The translations under genes and the position numbers were made by a program. This document shows positions 46,741-54,946 of a stretch of 64,000 nt of DNA, piece by piece. The notes under the pieces are model-generated. The model searched no databases and had not been told where the DNA came from. It worked only from the letters and a program-made list of their open reading frames with translations. This DNA is from Candidatus Omnitrophota bacterium (GTDB lineage: Bacteria > Ratteibacteria > UBA8468 > B48-G9 > DTJG01). Positions within the stretch are counted from its first letter, which is position 1, and each line of letters opens with the position of its first letter. The stretch lies in the NCBI GenBank assembly GCA_023818965.1, contig JAMWCD010000005.1:1-64000 (forward strand), given 5' to 3'.

Positions 46741-47740
46741 AACAATATTGATTTCGCACGGTGCAGGTGGAAAACAAACAAGAAAACTTATTGAGCAAAT
46801 AATTTTGAAATATTTTTCTGACAAAATTTTATTACCATTACCTGACGCCGCCACAGTTAATATCACAGGTGTAGAAATTTGTTTTACAACTGATTCCTAT
46901 GTTGTAAACCCTGTGTTTTTTCCGGGTGGCGATATTGGAAAACTGGCAATATGTGGAACAATCAATGACCTTGCTGTTTCTGGTGCAATACCGCTGTTTA
47001 TTTCCTGCGCAATGATCATTGAAGAAGGTTTCAGTTTTTTGATGTTTGAAAAAATTTTAAAATCAATGTCAAAAATTGCAAAAAAAACAGGTGTAAGGAT
47101 TGTTACTGGAGATACAAAGGTTGTTGACAGAGGTAAGGGAGATGGGATTTTTATTACAACAACTGGCATTGGTTTAAAATTTAAAAATGTGCAACTTGGG
47201 AAACAGTTTATTAAAAAAGGAGATGCAGTTATTATTGGCGGTGTACCCGGGATGCATGAACTTTCAATCATATGTGCGAGAGAAAATATCAAATTCAAAA
47301 CAGGACTGAAAAGTGATTGTGCTCCTTTACATCAAATGATTGAAGAAATTTTTGGTGTTTCAAAAAAAATTAGATTTATGAGAGATCCAACAAGGGGAGG
47401 AGTATCTGCAGTGTTAAACGAAATTGTTTCTGGTGCTGATTTTGGAATTGAAATTTATGAGGACAAAATTCCATTAACAAAGCAGGTTCGTTCACTATGT
47501 GAGATACTTGGTTTTGACATACTTAATCTTGCAAGTGAAGGAAACGTAGTAATTATTGCGGATTCGAAAGATGCAAACAGTATTGTCCGTACAATGAGAA
47601 AAAATCCAGCTGGAAAAAATGCATCAGTGATAGGATTTGTGACAGATGAATTTTGCGGGAAGGTCATATTGAAAACAAAATTTGGTTCTTCAAGATTTAT
47701 TGAGATGCCTGCTGCAGGTCAACTGCCGAGGATTTGCTGA
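46730..47740 (+). CDS. hypE: HypE thiocyanate-forming dehydratase
   Basis: About 336 residues of the PurM-like ATPase family. It has HGAGGKQTRKLI near the start, GDTKVVDRGKGDGI and the invariant C-terminal PRIC, whose cysteine carries the carbamoyl and then cyano group. Start at ATG 46730 (or 46724), overlapping hypD. With it the Hyp set in this operon (A, B, F, C, D, E) is complete. Confidence 0.95.
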   Translation: MKNETILISHGAGGKQTRKLIEQIILKYFSDKILLPLPDAATVNITGVEICFTTDSYVVNPVFFPGGDIGKLAICGTINDLAVSGAIPLFISCAMIIEEGFSFLMFEKILKSMSKIAKKTGVRIVTGDTKVVDRGKGDGIFITTTGIGLKFKNVQLGKQFIKKGDAVIIGGVPGMHELSIICARENIKFKTGLKSDCAPLHQMIEEIFGVSKKIRFMRDPTRGGVSAVLNEIVSGADFGIEIYEDKIPLTKQVRSLCEILGFDILNLASEGNVVIIADSKDANSIVRTMRKNPAGKNASVIGFVTDEFCGKVILKTKFGSSRFIEMPAAGQLPRIC

Positions 47741-47744
47741 AACT

Positions 47745-48143
47745 TTATTTTCTTGTATCAAACATTTTGAGTTTTTTTAAAATATCATCTTCTCCTGGAT
47801 GAATGCTGCGGAATTGTTCTATTTCATCCTGGTTTACAACTCTTGTTGATTTAACCCCACAAAGAACGTATGGATCACCCCTTTTTTTTGCATAATGTGA
47901 TGCCTCAGAACGTTTTTCAAATACAATCTCACCCCTTTTCATCACAGGAATATTTCTTATTTCATTTTCTGGTTGATCCATCACCACCGCATACATTGTA
48001 TAAATACCAAGTCCTGGATTTGGAATAAGCAATAATTCCTCAATTGTTTCTTCTCCAACTGTGACTCCGGTTTCAACTGCTTCTACAGGGTCAATACATA
48101 AAAAAGGTCTTGTTCTTATTCTATACCTTCTCATCGTTTCCAT
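47745..48143 (-). CDS. Small conserved-looking protein of unknown function
   Basis: A 132-residue soluble protein with no recognised domain. It is rich in Glu/Arg/Val. It converges on hypE, four bases from its stop, and overlaps the HD-domain gene by 23 bases upstream. Translational coupling to the HD protein suggests a shared task, possibly sensing or nucleotide signalling, but nothing in the sequence proves it. An alternative start is ATG 48134. Confidence 0.6.
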   Translation of the reverse strand: METMRRYRIRTRPFLCIDPVEAVETGVTVGEETIEELLLIPNPGLGIYTMYAVVMDQPENEIRNIPVMKRGEIVFEKRSEASHYAKKRGDPYVLCGVKSTRVVNQDEIEQFRSIHPGEDDILKKLKMFDTRK

Positions 48144-48735
48144 GTTTCTCCTTTGTTTCAGTAGAACGAAAATAATGTGGGTCTGAAATTTTTACTCTAC
48201 CATCTTCTTTTGCTGTTGCCCATGTATCAGCGAATGTTACAATAAGTGTGAGAGGACACTCACGGTGAGCGATTGGCTTATTTTCAACGATATATTGCCC
48301 ATCATGATAAAGTATTGCCTGTGCTTCTTCATCTGTCAGGGAAATAAATTTTGAAACAATATACAAACTTCTTGCAGCGACTGACATTTCAACCTGGTTT
48401 TCATTGTAGGCATATGAAGAATCCTTTTTTATGTATCTTGGAGCATGCGGCATCCCTATCTTACCAACATCGTGAAACAGTCCAACAATTACACAACTTT
48501 CATCAGGTATTTCGGGTAAAAGTACATTTTTTAATGTCAGCATGATTTCTGCAACATTAACCGAATGAATAATAAGTCCGTGTTCAATGCTTAAATGATA
48601 TTTTGTACTTGCTGGCGCTGTTAACCAGGTTGTTTCATCTTCAAGAAACCTGATAAATCTTTCACACTCATCCTTTCTTGTTACAATTTTTGAAAGCAGT
48701 TGCCTGTATTGTTTTTCAATATCACTGTTCAACAT
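48121..48735 (-). CDS. HD-domain phosphohydrolase
   Basis: About 204 residues. The metal-binding HD motif is in VGLFHDVGKIG, preceded by HGLIIHSVNV, and a further His-Asp pair is at LYHDGQY. It belongs to the HD/HDc superfamily of metal-dependent phosphohydrolases. ATG 48735 is chosen, with AAAGGAAAGG in front; a longer frame from 48792 would overlap the upstream gene more. Substrate unknown. Confidence 0.8.
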   Translation of the reverse strand: MLNSDIEKQYRQLLSKIVTRKDECERFIRFLEDETTWLTAPASTKYHLSIEHGLIIHSVNVAEIMLTLKNVLLPEIPDESCVIVGLFHDVGKIGMPHAPRYIKKDSSYAYNENQVEMSVAARSLYIVSKFISLTDEEAQAILYHDGQYIVENKPIAHRECPLTLIVTFADTWATAKEDGRVKISDPHYFRSTETKEKHGNDEKV

Positions 48736-49744
48736 TGCCTTTCCTTTTGACCGGGAGATTTGTAAATTGAATTGTTGATGGATCATCTTCAAGTCGCATA
48801 AATGTTCCTCTTGAGTCCATAATTGTTACAGGAGCAATGGTCATTTCAAGAAAACCAATTGTCTTTGCCTTATTTGGAATATTTTTCAATATGATTTCTG
48901 CTTTTACTGTTTGATTTGACTTCATCCAGAAGTCAAAGTGTTCAAAAATTTGAGAATTTCTTATTGATTGTATTTTACCTGATTGGTCAATATATGCCTT
49001 GATACCTCCAACAATCAGTGAAGAAGGAAAATATGCATTGCCAGCATCGTCAATTGCCTTGATGTAGTCAATGGTAAGATACCTGGAATCCTGGTGAGCA
49101 TTTTTTATTTCAAGCCCCAAAACCATGGCATTATCCTGCATTTTTACGTCTTTCAAAATAAAAACAAAATCAGCGGCTTCTTTCACCTGTGGTGAAAATT
49201 CTGCGATGGCAGGCATTTGAGGAATTTCAGGTAGTTTAAAACTCATTTTTATCAGGTCATCAAGGACACTGTTTCTTGATAACAGTAAAGACGTGCCACC
49301 AATAATTTTAGCATTGTTAACATCAATCAATTTTACTGATAGGTAAATTGAGTTAGAAACTGGTTGTAAACTTCCTGTGACAATGGCTTCAGCGCCAGAA
49401 ACTGAACCAATGGATTTCGCAAGTGCTGGATCTATAATGCCAGAAGAGGAAATATTTTTTTCGTATAGCATTTTTTTCAGCAGATTCCTGTCAATTACTG
49501 TTAATTGTTTGCTGGAAAGAGATATTGAAATTTCTTCTGCAATGAACCTTCCAAGTGTATTGACATTACCTTCAAGGTCAGTAAAATCAGCAACTGCAAC
49601 GATCTTTTTCCCTGTTGCTTGAAATGATTCCGAAATGGTGCTGGCGACAGAACGTATTTCATTGATCAGTGTATCTTCAGCAAGGCATGGTTCAATACAT
49701 ACAATAACTACAGCGATCAGTGTTGTAATTGTGGTTTTTAACAT
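48722..49744 (-). CDS. Secreted FlgO/CsgG-like protein
   Basis: About 340 residues with a signal peptide (MLKTTITTLIAVVIVCIEPCLA). The FlgO/CsgG-type domain covers residues about 40-150 (VAVADFTDLEGNV, LTVIDRNLLKKML, GAEAIVTGSL). The last third is beta-rich. AAAGGGG lies six bases before ATG 49744. Such proteins are periplasmic or outer-membrane associated; assignment to flagella is not implied. It overlaps the HD-domain start by 14 bases, so it begins a three-gene operon. Confidence 0.7.
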   Translation of the reverse strand: MLKTTITTLIAVVIVCIEPCLAEDTLINEIRSVASTISESFQATGKKIVAVADFTDLEGNVNTLGRFIAEEISISLSSKQLTVIDRNLLKKMLYEKNISSSGIIDPALAKSIGSVSGAEAIVTGSLQPVSNSIYLSVKLIDVNNAKIIGGTSLLLSRNSVLDDLIKMSFKLPEIPQMPAIAEFSPQVKEAADFVFILKDVKMQDNAMVLGLEIKNAHQDSRYLTIDYIKAIDDAGNAYFPSSLIVGGIKAYIDQSGKIQSIRNSQIFEHFDFWMKSNQTVKAEIILKNIPNKAKTIGFLEMTIAPVTIMDSRGTFMRLEDDPSTIQFTNLPVKRKGNVEQ

Positions 49745-49791
49745 TTTTTCCCCTTTGTAATATAATAACAATGTCAACAACAAAAATCAAA

Positions 49792-49819
49792 TTGAGTTTT
49801 TGCTATTTTGTGGTATAAT
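49792..49819 (+). promoter_or_regulatory. Probable promoter of the phosphate-uptake pair
   Basis: TTGAGT (49792-49797) and TATAAT (49814-49819) with a 16-base spacer, 48 bases before the PhoU-like start. The -10 is a perfect consensus, with TG two bases upstream of it. No Pho-box-like repeat is visible. Confidence 0.6.
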
Positions 49820-49866
49820 TAATTACCAGCCAGAAAAATTGCTGAAAATTTTGCAGGGAGAAACAT

Positions 49867-50493
49867 ATGTTAAGAAAATTTCTGCCAAACGATTTTGATT
49901 TCTTTGAACTTTTTGAAAAACAGGTTGGATATGCTGTTGAAGCAGCAGAAACCTTCAAGAAGATTGCTGAAACGGGTACTCTCAACGAAAATTTGTATAA
50001 TAAGATTCAATCCCTTGAACACCAGGGTGATGAGATTACTCATACAATAATCAATCAACTGAACAAAACATTCATTACTCCCTTTGATAGAGAAGATATT
50101 TACAATCTTGCAAAGGAACTTGATGATGTGATTGATATGTTGAATACAATTACAAATCGCATCAGGGTATACAAAATTACAGGTGTAAATCCAACGCTTG
50201 TTGAGTTTTCATCGGTTATTCTGGATTCAGTAAAAGCAGTTCAGTCGGCTATCAAATGCATGCGTAATGTCAAACAACATGAGTCAATAATGTGTTCATG
50301 TGTTGAAATTAACCGACTTGAAAATGTTGGGGATACTATGAGAGACAGGGCACTTGGTTCATTATTTGATAATGAAAAAGACCCGATTACAATAATAAAG
50401 TGGAAAGAAATTTATACTGATGCTGAAACAATTCTTGATATTTGTGAGGATGTTGCCCATATTATAGAAACAATTCTTGTAAAACAAGCCTGA
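49867..50493 (+). CDS. PhoU-like (DUF47/COG1392) phosphate-transport regulator
   Basis: A 208-residue all-alpha protein of the DUF47 family, with the repeated ExxxD pattern of PhoU-like helices (EHQGDEITH, LAKELDDVIDML, LENVGDTMRD). These acidic clusters bind metal in PhoU proteins. It is encoded immediately upstream of the PiT permease, as is typical, and probably modulates its activity. GGGAG ribosome-binding site. Confidence 0.88.
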   Translation: MLRKFLPNDFDFFELFEKQVGYAVEAAETFKKIAETGTLNENLYNKIQSLEHQGDEITHTIINQLNKTFITPFDREDIYNLAKELDDVIDMLNTITNRIRVYKITGVNPTLVEFSSVILDSVKAVQSAIKCMRNVKQHESIMCSCVEINRLENVGDTMRDRALGSLFDNEKDPITIIKWKEIYTDAETILDICEDVAHIIETILVKQA

Positions 50494-50497
50494 TTTT

Positions 50498-51499
50498 ATG
50501 ACACCATCAATTTTATTTCTGGTTTTTCTTGCTTATATCTTTGATTTTCTTAATGGTTTTCATGATTCAGCCAACTCAATAGCAACCATTGTTTCCACGA
50601 GAGTTCTATCTCCTCGCTTTGCTGTTGTATGGGCTGCCTTTTTTAATTTCATCGCATTTTTATTCTTCGGTCTGCATGTTGCCAATACAATGGGAAAAGG
50701 TATTGTTGATATAAGAATCATTGACAACACAGTAATTCTTGGAACACTTGTTGGTGCATGCGCATGGAACATTATCACCTGGTATTTTGGACTTCCTACC
50801 AGTTCTTCTCATGCTTTGATTGGTGGACTTGTTGGTGCTGGTATTGCGAAGGTTGGTCCAGATGTTCTTATATGGAAGGGAATTTTTAAAACAGTAAGTT
50901 TCATTTTTATCTCGCCCACTTTAGGTCTATTGCTTGGTCTTGGTTTTGGAACTTTAGTTTACTGGCTCGCGAGGAAAAGTCATCCAACAAAAATTGACCA
51001 TGTATTTAGAAAAGGGCAGTTATTATCAGCGGCATTTTACAGTCTTGGGCATGGTGGTAATGATGCTCAAAAAACCATGGGAATTATTGCAAGTTTATTA
51101 TTTAGTTCAGGACTTCTTGGATCAGAGTTTCATATACCACTATGGATTGTTCTTTCCTGCCATGCAGCGATTGCCCTCGGAACACTTTTCGGTGGCTGGA
51201 GAATTGTAAAGACAATGGGACAGAAGGTTGTTAAACTTAAACCTGTTGATGGGTTTTGTGCAGAACTTGGAGCAGCAATTTCAATTTCCCTTTCAACGCA
51301 TCTTGGAATTCCTGTAAGTACCACACACACAATTACAGGAGCCATCATGGGTGTTGGTTCTGTGAGAAGAATTAGTGCTGTCAGGTGGGGAGTTGCGCAC
51401 AGAATTCTATGGGCATGGGTTCTAACTATACCATGCTCTGCAATAATATCAGCATTCACCTATGAACTTGCCATGCTTTGCAGGATTTTGTTTGACTAA
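50498..51499 (+). CDS. PiT-family phosphate permease
   Basis: A 333-residue membrane protein. The PiT signature appears in both halves: FDFLNGFHDSANSIATIVSTR near the N-terminus and SLGHGGNDAQKTMGII in the second half. The two GxPxSxxHxxxG blocks (GLPTSSSHALIGG and GIPVSTTHTITGA) are present. It imports phosphate with H+ or Na+. It lies four bases after the PhoU-like gene. Confidence 0.93.
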   Translation: MTPSILFLVFLAYIFDFLNGFHDSANSIATIVSTRVLSPRFAVVWAAFFNFIAFLFFGLHVANTMGKGIVDIRIIDNTVILGTLVGACAWNIITWYFGLPTSSSHALIGGLVGAGIAKVGPDVLIWKGIFKTVSFIFISPTLGLLLGLGFGTLVYWLARKSHPTKIDHVFRKGQLLSAAFYSLGHGGNDAQKTMGIIASLLFSSGLLGSEFHIPLWIVLSCHAAIALGTLFGGWRIVKTMGQKVVKLKPVDGFCAELGAAISISLSTHLGIPVSTTHTITGAIMGVGSVRRISAVRWGVAHRILWAWVLTIPCSAIISAFTYELAMLCRILFD

Positions 51500-51519
51500 A
51501 GTGCGTCCATGATCTTTCT

Positions 51520-52587
51520 TCATTTTAGTTTATTCTGTCTGTAGCATTCCTCAATGACTGCAATTTGCTGTCTGACCTGTTGTGGGGTTATTTCAAGAAC
51601 TTTTCCCTCTGTAAGCGTCTTATAAAGCATATCATAAAATCTTGCTGACATGACCATAAAGTTATTTTTCTCTTCTTCAGGAATATCCCAGTGTTCTTCA
51701 TAGAATTTTAATTTGTCCACGCAGTAAGACGGTTCTCCATTTTGATTGGAAAGTGGTGATGTTTGTAATTTTACCTTCGGTGCCTCCTGTGGCTTATAAT
51801 ATTTCCAGTCAATATGGTTTGTGCTTGCAAGAAGTCCGCCTCTACTTGCCTGGATATGATATGTGAACAGAGGATATGCACAACAGGAAGAAATTTCAAG
51901 GTCTATCAGAGGTTTCCCAGGGACTCTTAAAAGCAACTTAACAAAGTCCTCTGCATCACCACAGGTATTTACCCTGTCCATTACACATATTACATCAGGC
52001 ATTTTTTCAGTATTGAGAAGATTGAGTGCCTGGTCAAGGGGATGTGGTCCTGTGTTAAGTAAACTACCACCATAAAATTTCTTCAGTGTTTGCCAGTCCC
52101 ATCTTCTTGAGAAGCCATTAAATGCAATGCTTATTTGAATAATTCTTCCCAGTACACCTGATTTAATAATTTTTTTTATTTGCAAAAAATATGAAGCATA
52201 TCTTGATTGCTGAAATATCGCAAGAACCTTTTTACTTTTTTCTGCTGTTTCTATCAACATATCCACTTCTTTTACTTTTCTTGCCAGTGGTTTATCACAA
52301 AGAACATTGAACCCTGCTTTCAAAAAAATTTTTGTTACAGGTACATGGAAATGACTTGGTAGTGCATTGACTATCAGGTCAATATTATTTCTTTTACTCC
52401 TCAGCAACTCTTTATAATCAACGTAAGCATCGCACTGATATCTTTTTATTGCCCGCATCCTGCGTTCTTCCAGGGGATCGCATACAGCAACAATTTTATA
52501 CTTATCCTTTGCTGTATTGAGATATTCAGCATGTATATCTTTTCCACTTCTTCCTTGCCCCAAAATCGCTACATTTACTATTTTCAT
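51520..52587 (-). CDS. Gfo/Idh/MocA family oxidoreductase
   Basis: A 355-residue protein with the Rossmann motif ILGQGRSGKDIHAEYL, in which GQGRSG deviates slightly from GxGxxG. The catalytic motif is CDKPLARKV near residue 97. It resembles sugar/inositol dehydrogenases of the family. Monocistronic, with GGGAG in front of ATG 52587. Its substrate is unknown; it may act on sugars released by the glycan enzymes of this window. Confidence 0.85.
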   Translation of the reverse strand: MKIVNVAILGQGRSGKDIHAEYLNTAKDKYKIVAVCDPLEERRMRAIKRYQCDAYVDYKELLRSKRNNIDLIVNALPSHFHVPVTKIFLKAGFNVLCDKPLARKVKEVDMLIETAEKSKKVLAIFQQSRYASYFLQIKKIIKSGVLGRIIQISIAFNGFSRRWDWQTLKKFYGGSLLNTGPHPLDQALNLLNTEKMPDVICVMDRVNTCGDAEDFVKLLLRVPGKPLIDLEISSCCAYPLFTYHIQASRGGLLASTNHIDWKYYKPQEAPKVKLQTSPLSNQNGEPSYCVDKLKFYEEHWDIPEEEKNNFMVMSARFYDMLYKTLTEGKVLEITPQQVRQQIAVIEECYRQNKLK

Positions 52588-52613
52588 AATGTCTCCCTGT
52601 TGAATTTGCGATT

Positions 52614-52622
52614 ATTATAACA
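52614..52622 (-). promoter_or_regulatory. Extended -10 element upstream of the oxidoreductase gene
   Basis: On the minus strand TATAAT (52619-52614) is preceded by TG one base away, giving the extended -10 form TGNTATAAT. No clear -35. It lies 27 bases before the start. Confidence 0.45.
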
Positions 52623-52673
52623 TTTTCCCAAACTTTTGTGTTTTTATAAAGTGGTGTTTTTTCGGTTTTTCTC

Positions 52674-52702
52674 TTTACAATTTTGAAAATTTCTTGTAAA
52701 CT
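52674..52702 (+). promoter_or_regulatory. Probable tRNA promoter
   Basis: TTTACA (52674-52679) and TAAACT (52697-52702) are separated by 17 bases, eleven bases before the tRNA 5' end. The spacing is ideal; the boxes are moderate matches. Confidence 0.5.
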
Positions 52703-52713
52703 TTAATTATCAC

Positions 52714-52785
52714 GGACCCGTAGCTCAAGGGCAGAGCAGCGGACTCATAATCCGTTGGTTGCTGGTTCGAATCCGGCCGGGTCCA
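52714..52785 (+). tRNA. tRNA with CAU anticodon (Met elongator or Ile2)
   Basis: A cloverleaf of 72 bases: acceptor GGACCCG pairs with CGGGTCC (seven perfect pairs), D-stem GCTC/GAGC, anticodon stem GCGGA/TCCGT with loop CTCATAA, and T-stem GCTGG/CCGGC with loop TTCGAAT. The anticodon is CAT. It could be elongator Met or Ile2 (lysidine-modified CAU); the variable region and T-arm (TTGGTT-GCTGG) resemble bacterial Ile2. The 3' CCA is not encoded. Seven Ts follow and probably terminate transcription. Confidence 0.95.
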
Positions 52786-52791
52786 TTTTTT

Positions 52792-52814
52792 TCCATCCAG
52801 CCGATGGAGCGGGA
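52792..52814. repeat. Small hairpin and GC-rich motif after the tRNA
   Basis: TCCATC (52792-52797) pairs with GATGGA (52803-52808). It is part of GCCGATGGAGCGGGA at 52800-52814, which recurs with two or three changes at 53336-53350. Possibly a small dispersed repeat. Confidence 0.4.
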
Positions 52815-52944
52815 CGGTATATATCACAAAAAAAAGTCGTAGGAAAAAAGAGAAAAATTTGTAAAATTATACAGATGGGCTGGATCCGTAAAGGAAAGAT
52901 ACAGATATCGGATTAAAAAAGGATTGACAAAAGAGAGGGATGGT

Positions 52945-53304
52945 ATGGGAAATTGTTTTCTGTACGTAGTGCTTGGTTTATTCGCAGGTATGGCAAGTGG
53001 ACTTATTGGAATTGGAGGAGGTATTATTGTCGTTCCCTGCCTTGTCTATTTCCTTGGCTTTTCTCAACACATGGCACAGGGAACTACACTGGCAATGATG
53101 GTACCACCTATAGGATTGCTCGCAGCATTGACCTATTATAGGCGAGGATATGTTAATCTCCCTGTTGCAGGACTCCTGTGTTTAGGGTTTGTGTTAGGTG
53201 GCTATTTTGGTGCGAAACTTGCTACTGGTTTTTCTGAAGAGGCCCTGCGGAAGGTTTTTGGAGTTTGTCTTTTGCTTGTTGCTCTTTATATGATAATTAA
53301 ATAA
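52945..53304 (+). CDS. Half-size TauE/SafE family membrane protein
   Basis: About 119 residues with four membrane helices. The TauE/SafE signature GLFAGMASGLIGIGGGIIVVPCL occurs at the start and GGYFGAKLATGFSEEALRKVFG near the end. The family normally has about 250 residues with two such repeats; this is one repeat and may work as a dimer. I prefer ATG 52945 (GAGAGGGA in front) over the nominal 52924. It would export or import sulfite, sulfoacetate or other small anions; the substrate is unknown. Confidence 0.8.
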   Translation: MGNCFLYVVLGLFAGMASGLIGIGGGIIVVPCLVYFLGFSQHMAQGTTLAMMVPPIGLLAALTYYRRGYVNLPVAGLLCLGFVLGGYFGAKLATGFSEEALRKVFGVCLLLVALYMIIK

Positions 53305-53330
53305 TTCCCAGAAATTATTCCGCCGCGATT

Positions 53331-53351
53331 ATCCCGCCGAGGGAGCGGGAT
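53331..53351. repeat. Perfect 7-bp inverted repeat, GC-rich
   Basis: ATCCCGC at 53331-53337 pairs with GCGGGAT at 53345-53351, with a 7-base loop, 22 bases before the carboxypeptidase start. There is no T-run, so it is not a classic terminator. It overlaps the GC-rich motif shared with 52800-52814. Confidence 0.5.
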
Positions 53352-53372
53352 TGGAGTATTCGGTGTTAGATT

Positions 53373-54944
53373 ATGAAAAAGATGATTTTTTTAATTTTTG
53401 TTTCGGCAGTATTGGTATTTTCAGCAAATCCACAGTCGGCTGATGATTATTTTCGGGTTATGGGAGAAATTTACTTCAGGTTTCCTGTTTATCCGCAGAT
53501 TGATTTGAATAAGGTTTCAAAAATTGTTTCTATATCAAAAATCAGCAATGACTATGTTTATGCTTATGCCAGTGAAAAGGAATTCAATGAATTTTTGAAA
53601 ACAAATATTTCTTTTGAAATTCTCCAGCATCCTGGTTATCTGGTTAATATTGACCCTGCATTGAGATTTTCAAAGCAACTACTGAGCAGTTACCCATCAT
53701 ATCCTGATTATATTGAAATGATGAATAATTTTCACCAGCAATATCCTGATATATGCAGTTTATATGAAATTGGATCAACCACTAATGGAAGGAAAATACT
53801 TGCTGTGAAAATAACTGGTTTAACTGATACATTTTTTAAACCAAAGGTTTTCTTAACTTCTACAATACATGGCAATGAACCAGCAGGTTATATGATGATG
53901 CTTTATTTGATTGAGGATCTACTTTCAGGTTATGGCAAAAATAACAATATTACTGAAATTGTTGACAGATGTGAAATCTGGATTAATCCCCTTGCAAATC
54001 CTGATGGCACATACTGGGCAGGTGATGATACTGTTTTTGGAGCAAGAAGGTATAATGCAAATAATGTTGATTTGAACAGAAATTTTCCTGATCCCCAGGA
54101 AGGAATGCATCCTGATGGAAATGAGTGGCAGTTAGAGACAATTGCAATGATGAATTTTGCTGATTTGATGAAGCCGTGTCTATCAGCCAATTTTCATTCA
54201 GGGACAGAAGTTGTTAATTATCCATGGGATACATGGGAGAGATTGCATCCTGATAATGACTGGTTTGTATACATCAGCAGGAAATATGCAGATACTGTTC
54301 ATTTGAATAGCCCTGAAGATTATATGAACAATTTTAACAATGGCATTACAAATGGCTATTCCTGGTACAGAATTACAGGGGGAAGACAGGATTATATGAA
54401 TTATTTTCAATATTGCAGGGAAATTACAATTGAATTAAGTGATGACTTTTTCCCGTCTAACCCTTATGTTTACTGGACTTATAACAGGGATGCATTAATT
54501 GGTTTCATTTATCAATCCCTGACAGGAATCTGTGGAAGAGTTTTCTGTCAGGAAGGAGAAGTAGTTTGTGCAAAGGTTGAAATACCCGGGCATGATTATG
54601 ATAATTCTTTTGTTTTTTCAGATGGTAATTCAGGGAAATTTTTCAGATTACTTTTACCTGAAATTTACAATTTGAAATTTTCTGCACCATATCATTATCC
54701 TTTGCTTTTAGAAAATGTCAATGTTGAGTCAGGAATCCTTACAAATGTTTCTGTTATGCTTGAGCATGCAGAAAAAGGAGACCCATCGGCTGATAGAGTC
54801 ATTGATATTGAGGATGTAATTCTATGTTTAAAAATGGCAATAGGACTTGTCCCGGAAGACCTCAAAAGTTGCGACATAAATGGAGATACTATGATTGATA
54901 TTACTGATGTGATACTGATTTTAAGAAAGGCAATAGGATTATAA
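53373..54944 (+). CDS. Secreted M14 zinc carboxypeptidase with C-terminal dockerin
   Basis: A 523-residue protein with a signal peptide (MKKMIFLIFVSAVLVFSANPQ). The peptidase M14 zinc ligands are His166 and Glu169 (HGNE) and His275 (FHSGTE), and the catalytic glutamate is Glu354 (TIELSDD). A short carboxypeptidase-regulatory-like domain follows near residues 385-460. The last roughly 60 residues are a type I dockerin with two repeats (DRVIDIEDVIL and DTMIDITDVIL). It would trim peptides in an extracellular complex. The dockerin is closely similar to that of the metallopeptidase at 21442-25686. Confidence 0.88.
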   Translation: MKKMIFLIFVSAVLVFSANPQSADDYFRVMGEIYFRFPVYPQIDLNKVSKIVSISKISNDYVYAYASEKEFNEFLKTNISFEILQHPGYLVNIDPALRFSKQLLSSYPSYPDYIEMMNNFHQQYPDICSLYEIGSTTNGRKILAVKITGLTDTFFKPKVFLTSTIHGNEPAGYMMMLYLIEDLLSGYGKNNNITEIVDRCEIWINPLANPDGTYWAGDDTVFGARRYNANNVDLNRNFPDPQEGMHPDGNEWQLETIAMMNFADLMKPCLSANFHSGTEVVNYPWDTWERLHPDNDWFVYISRKYADTVHLNSPEDYMNNFNNGITNGYSWYRITGGRQDYMNYFQYCREITIELSDDFFPSNPYVYWTYNRDALIGFIYQSLTGICGRVFCQEGEVVCAKVEIPGHDYDNSFVFSDGNSGKFFRLLLPEIYNLKFSAPYHYPLLLENVNVESGILTNVSVMLEHAEKGDPSADRVIDIEDVILCLKMAIGLVPEDLKSCDINGDTMIDITDVILILRKAIGL

Positions 54945-54946
54945 AA

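Noticed and set aside
47740-47760. Terminator between the convergent hypE and unknown gene
   Set aside because: The gap is four bases and no GC-rich hairpin with a T-run is visible on either strand.
49745-49866. Clear promoter for the leftward FlgO-like gene
   Set aside because: TTGACA is present on the minus strand (49777-49772), but no -10 box occurs at 15-19 bases, so I do not call it.
53305-53372. Rho-independent terminator after the TauE/SafE gene
   Set aside because: The 7-bp hairpin is clear but no T-run follows, so I list it only as an inverted repeat.
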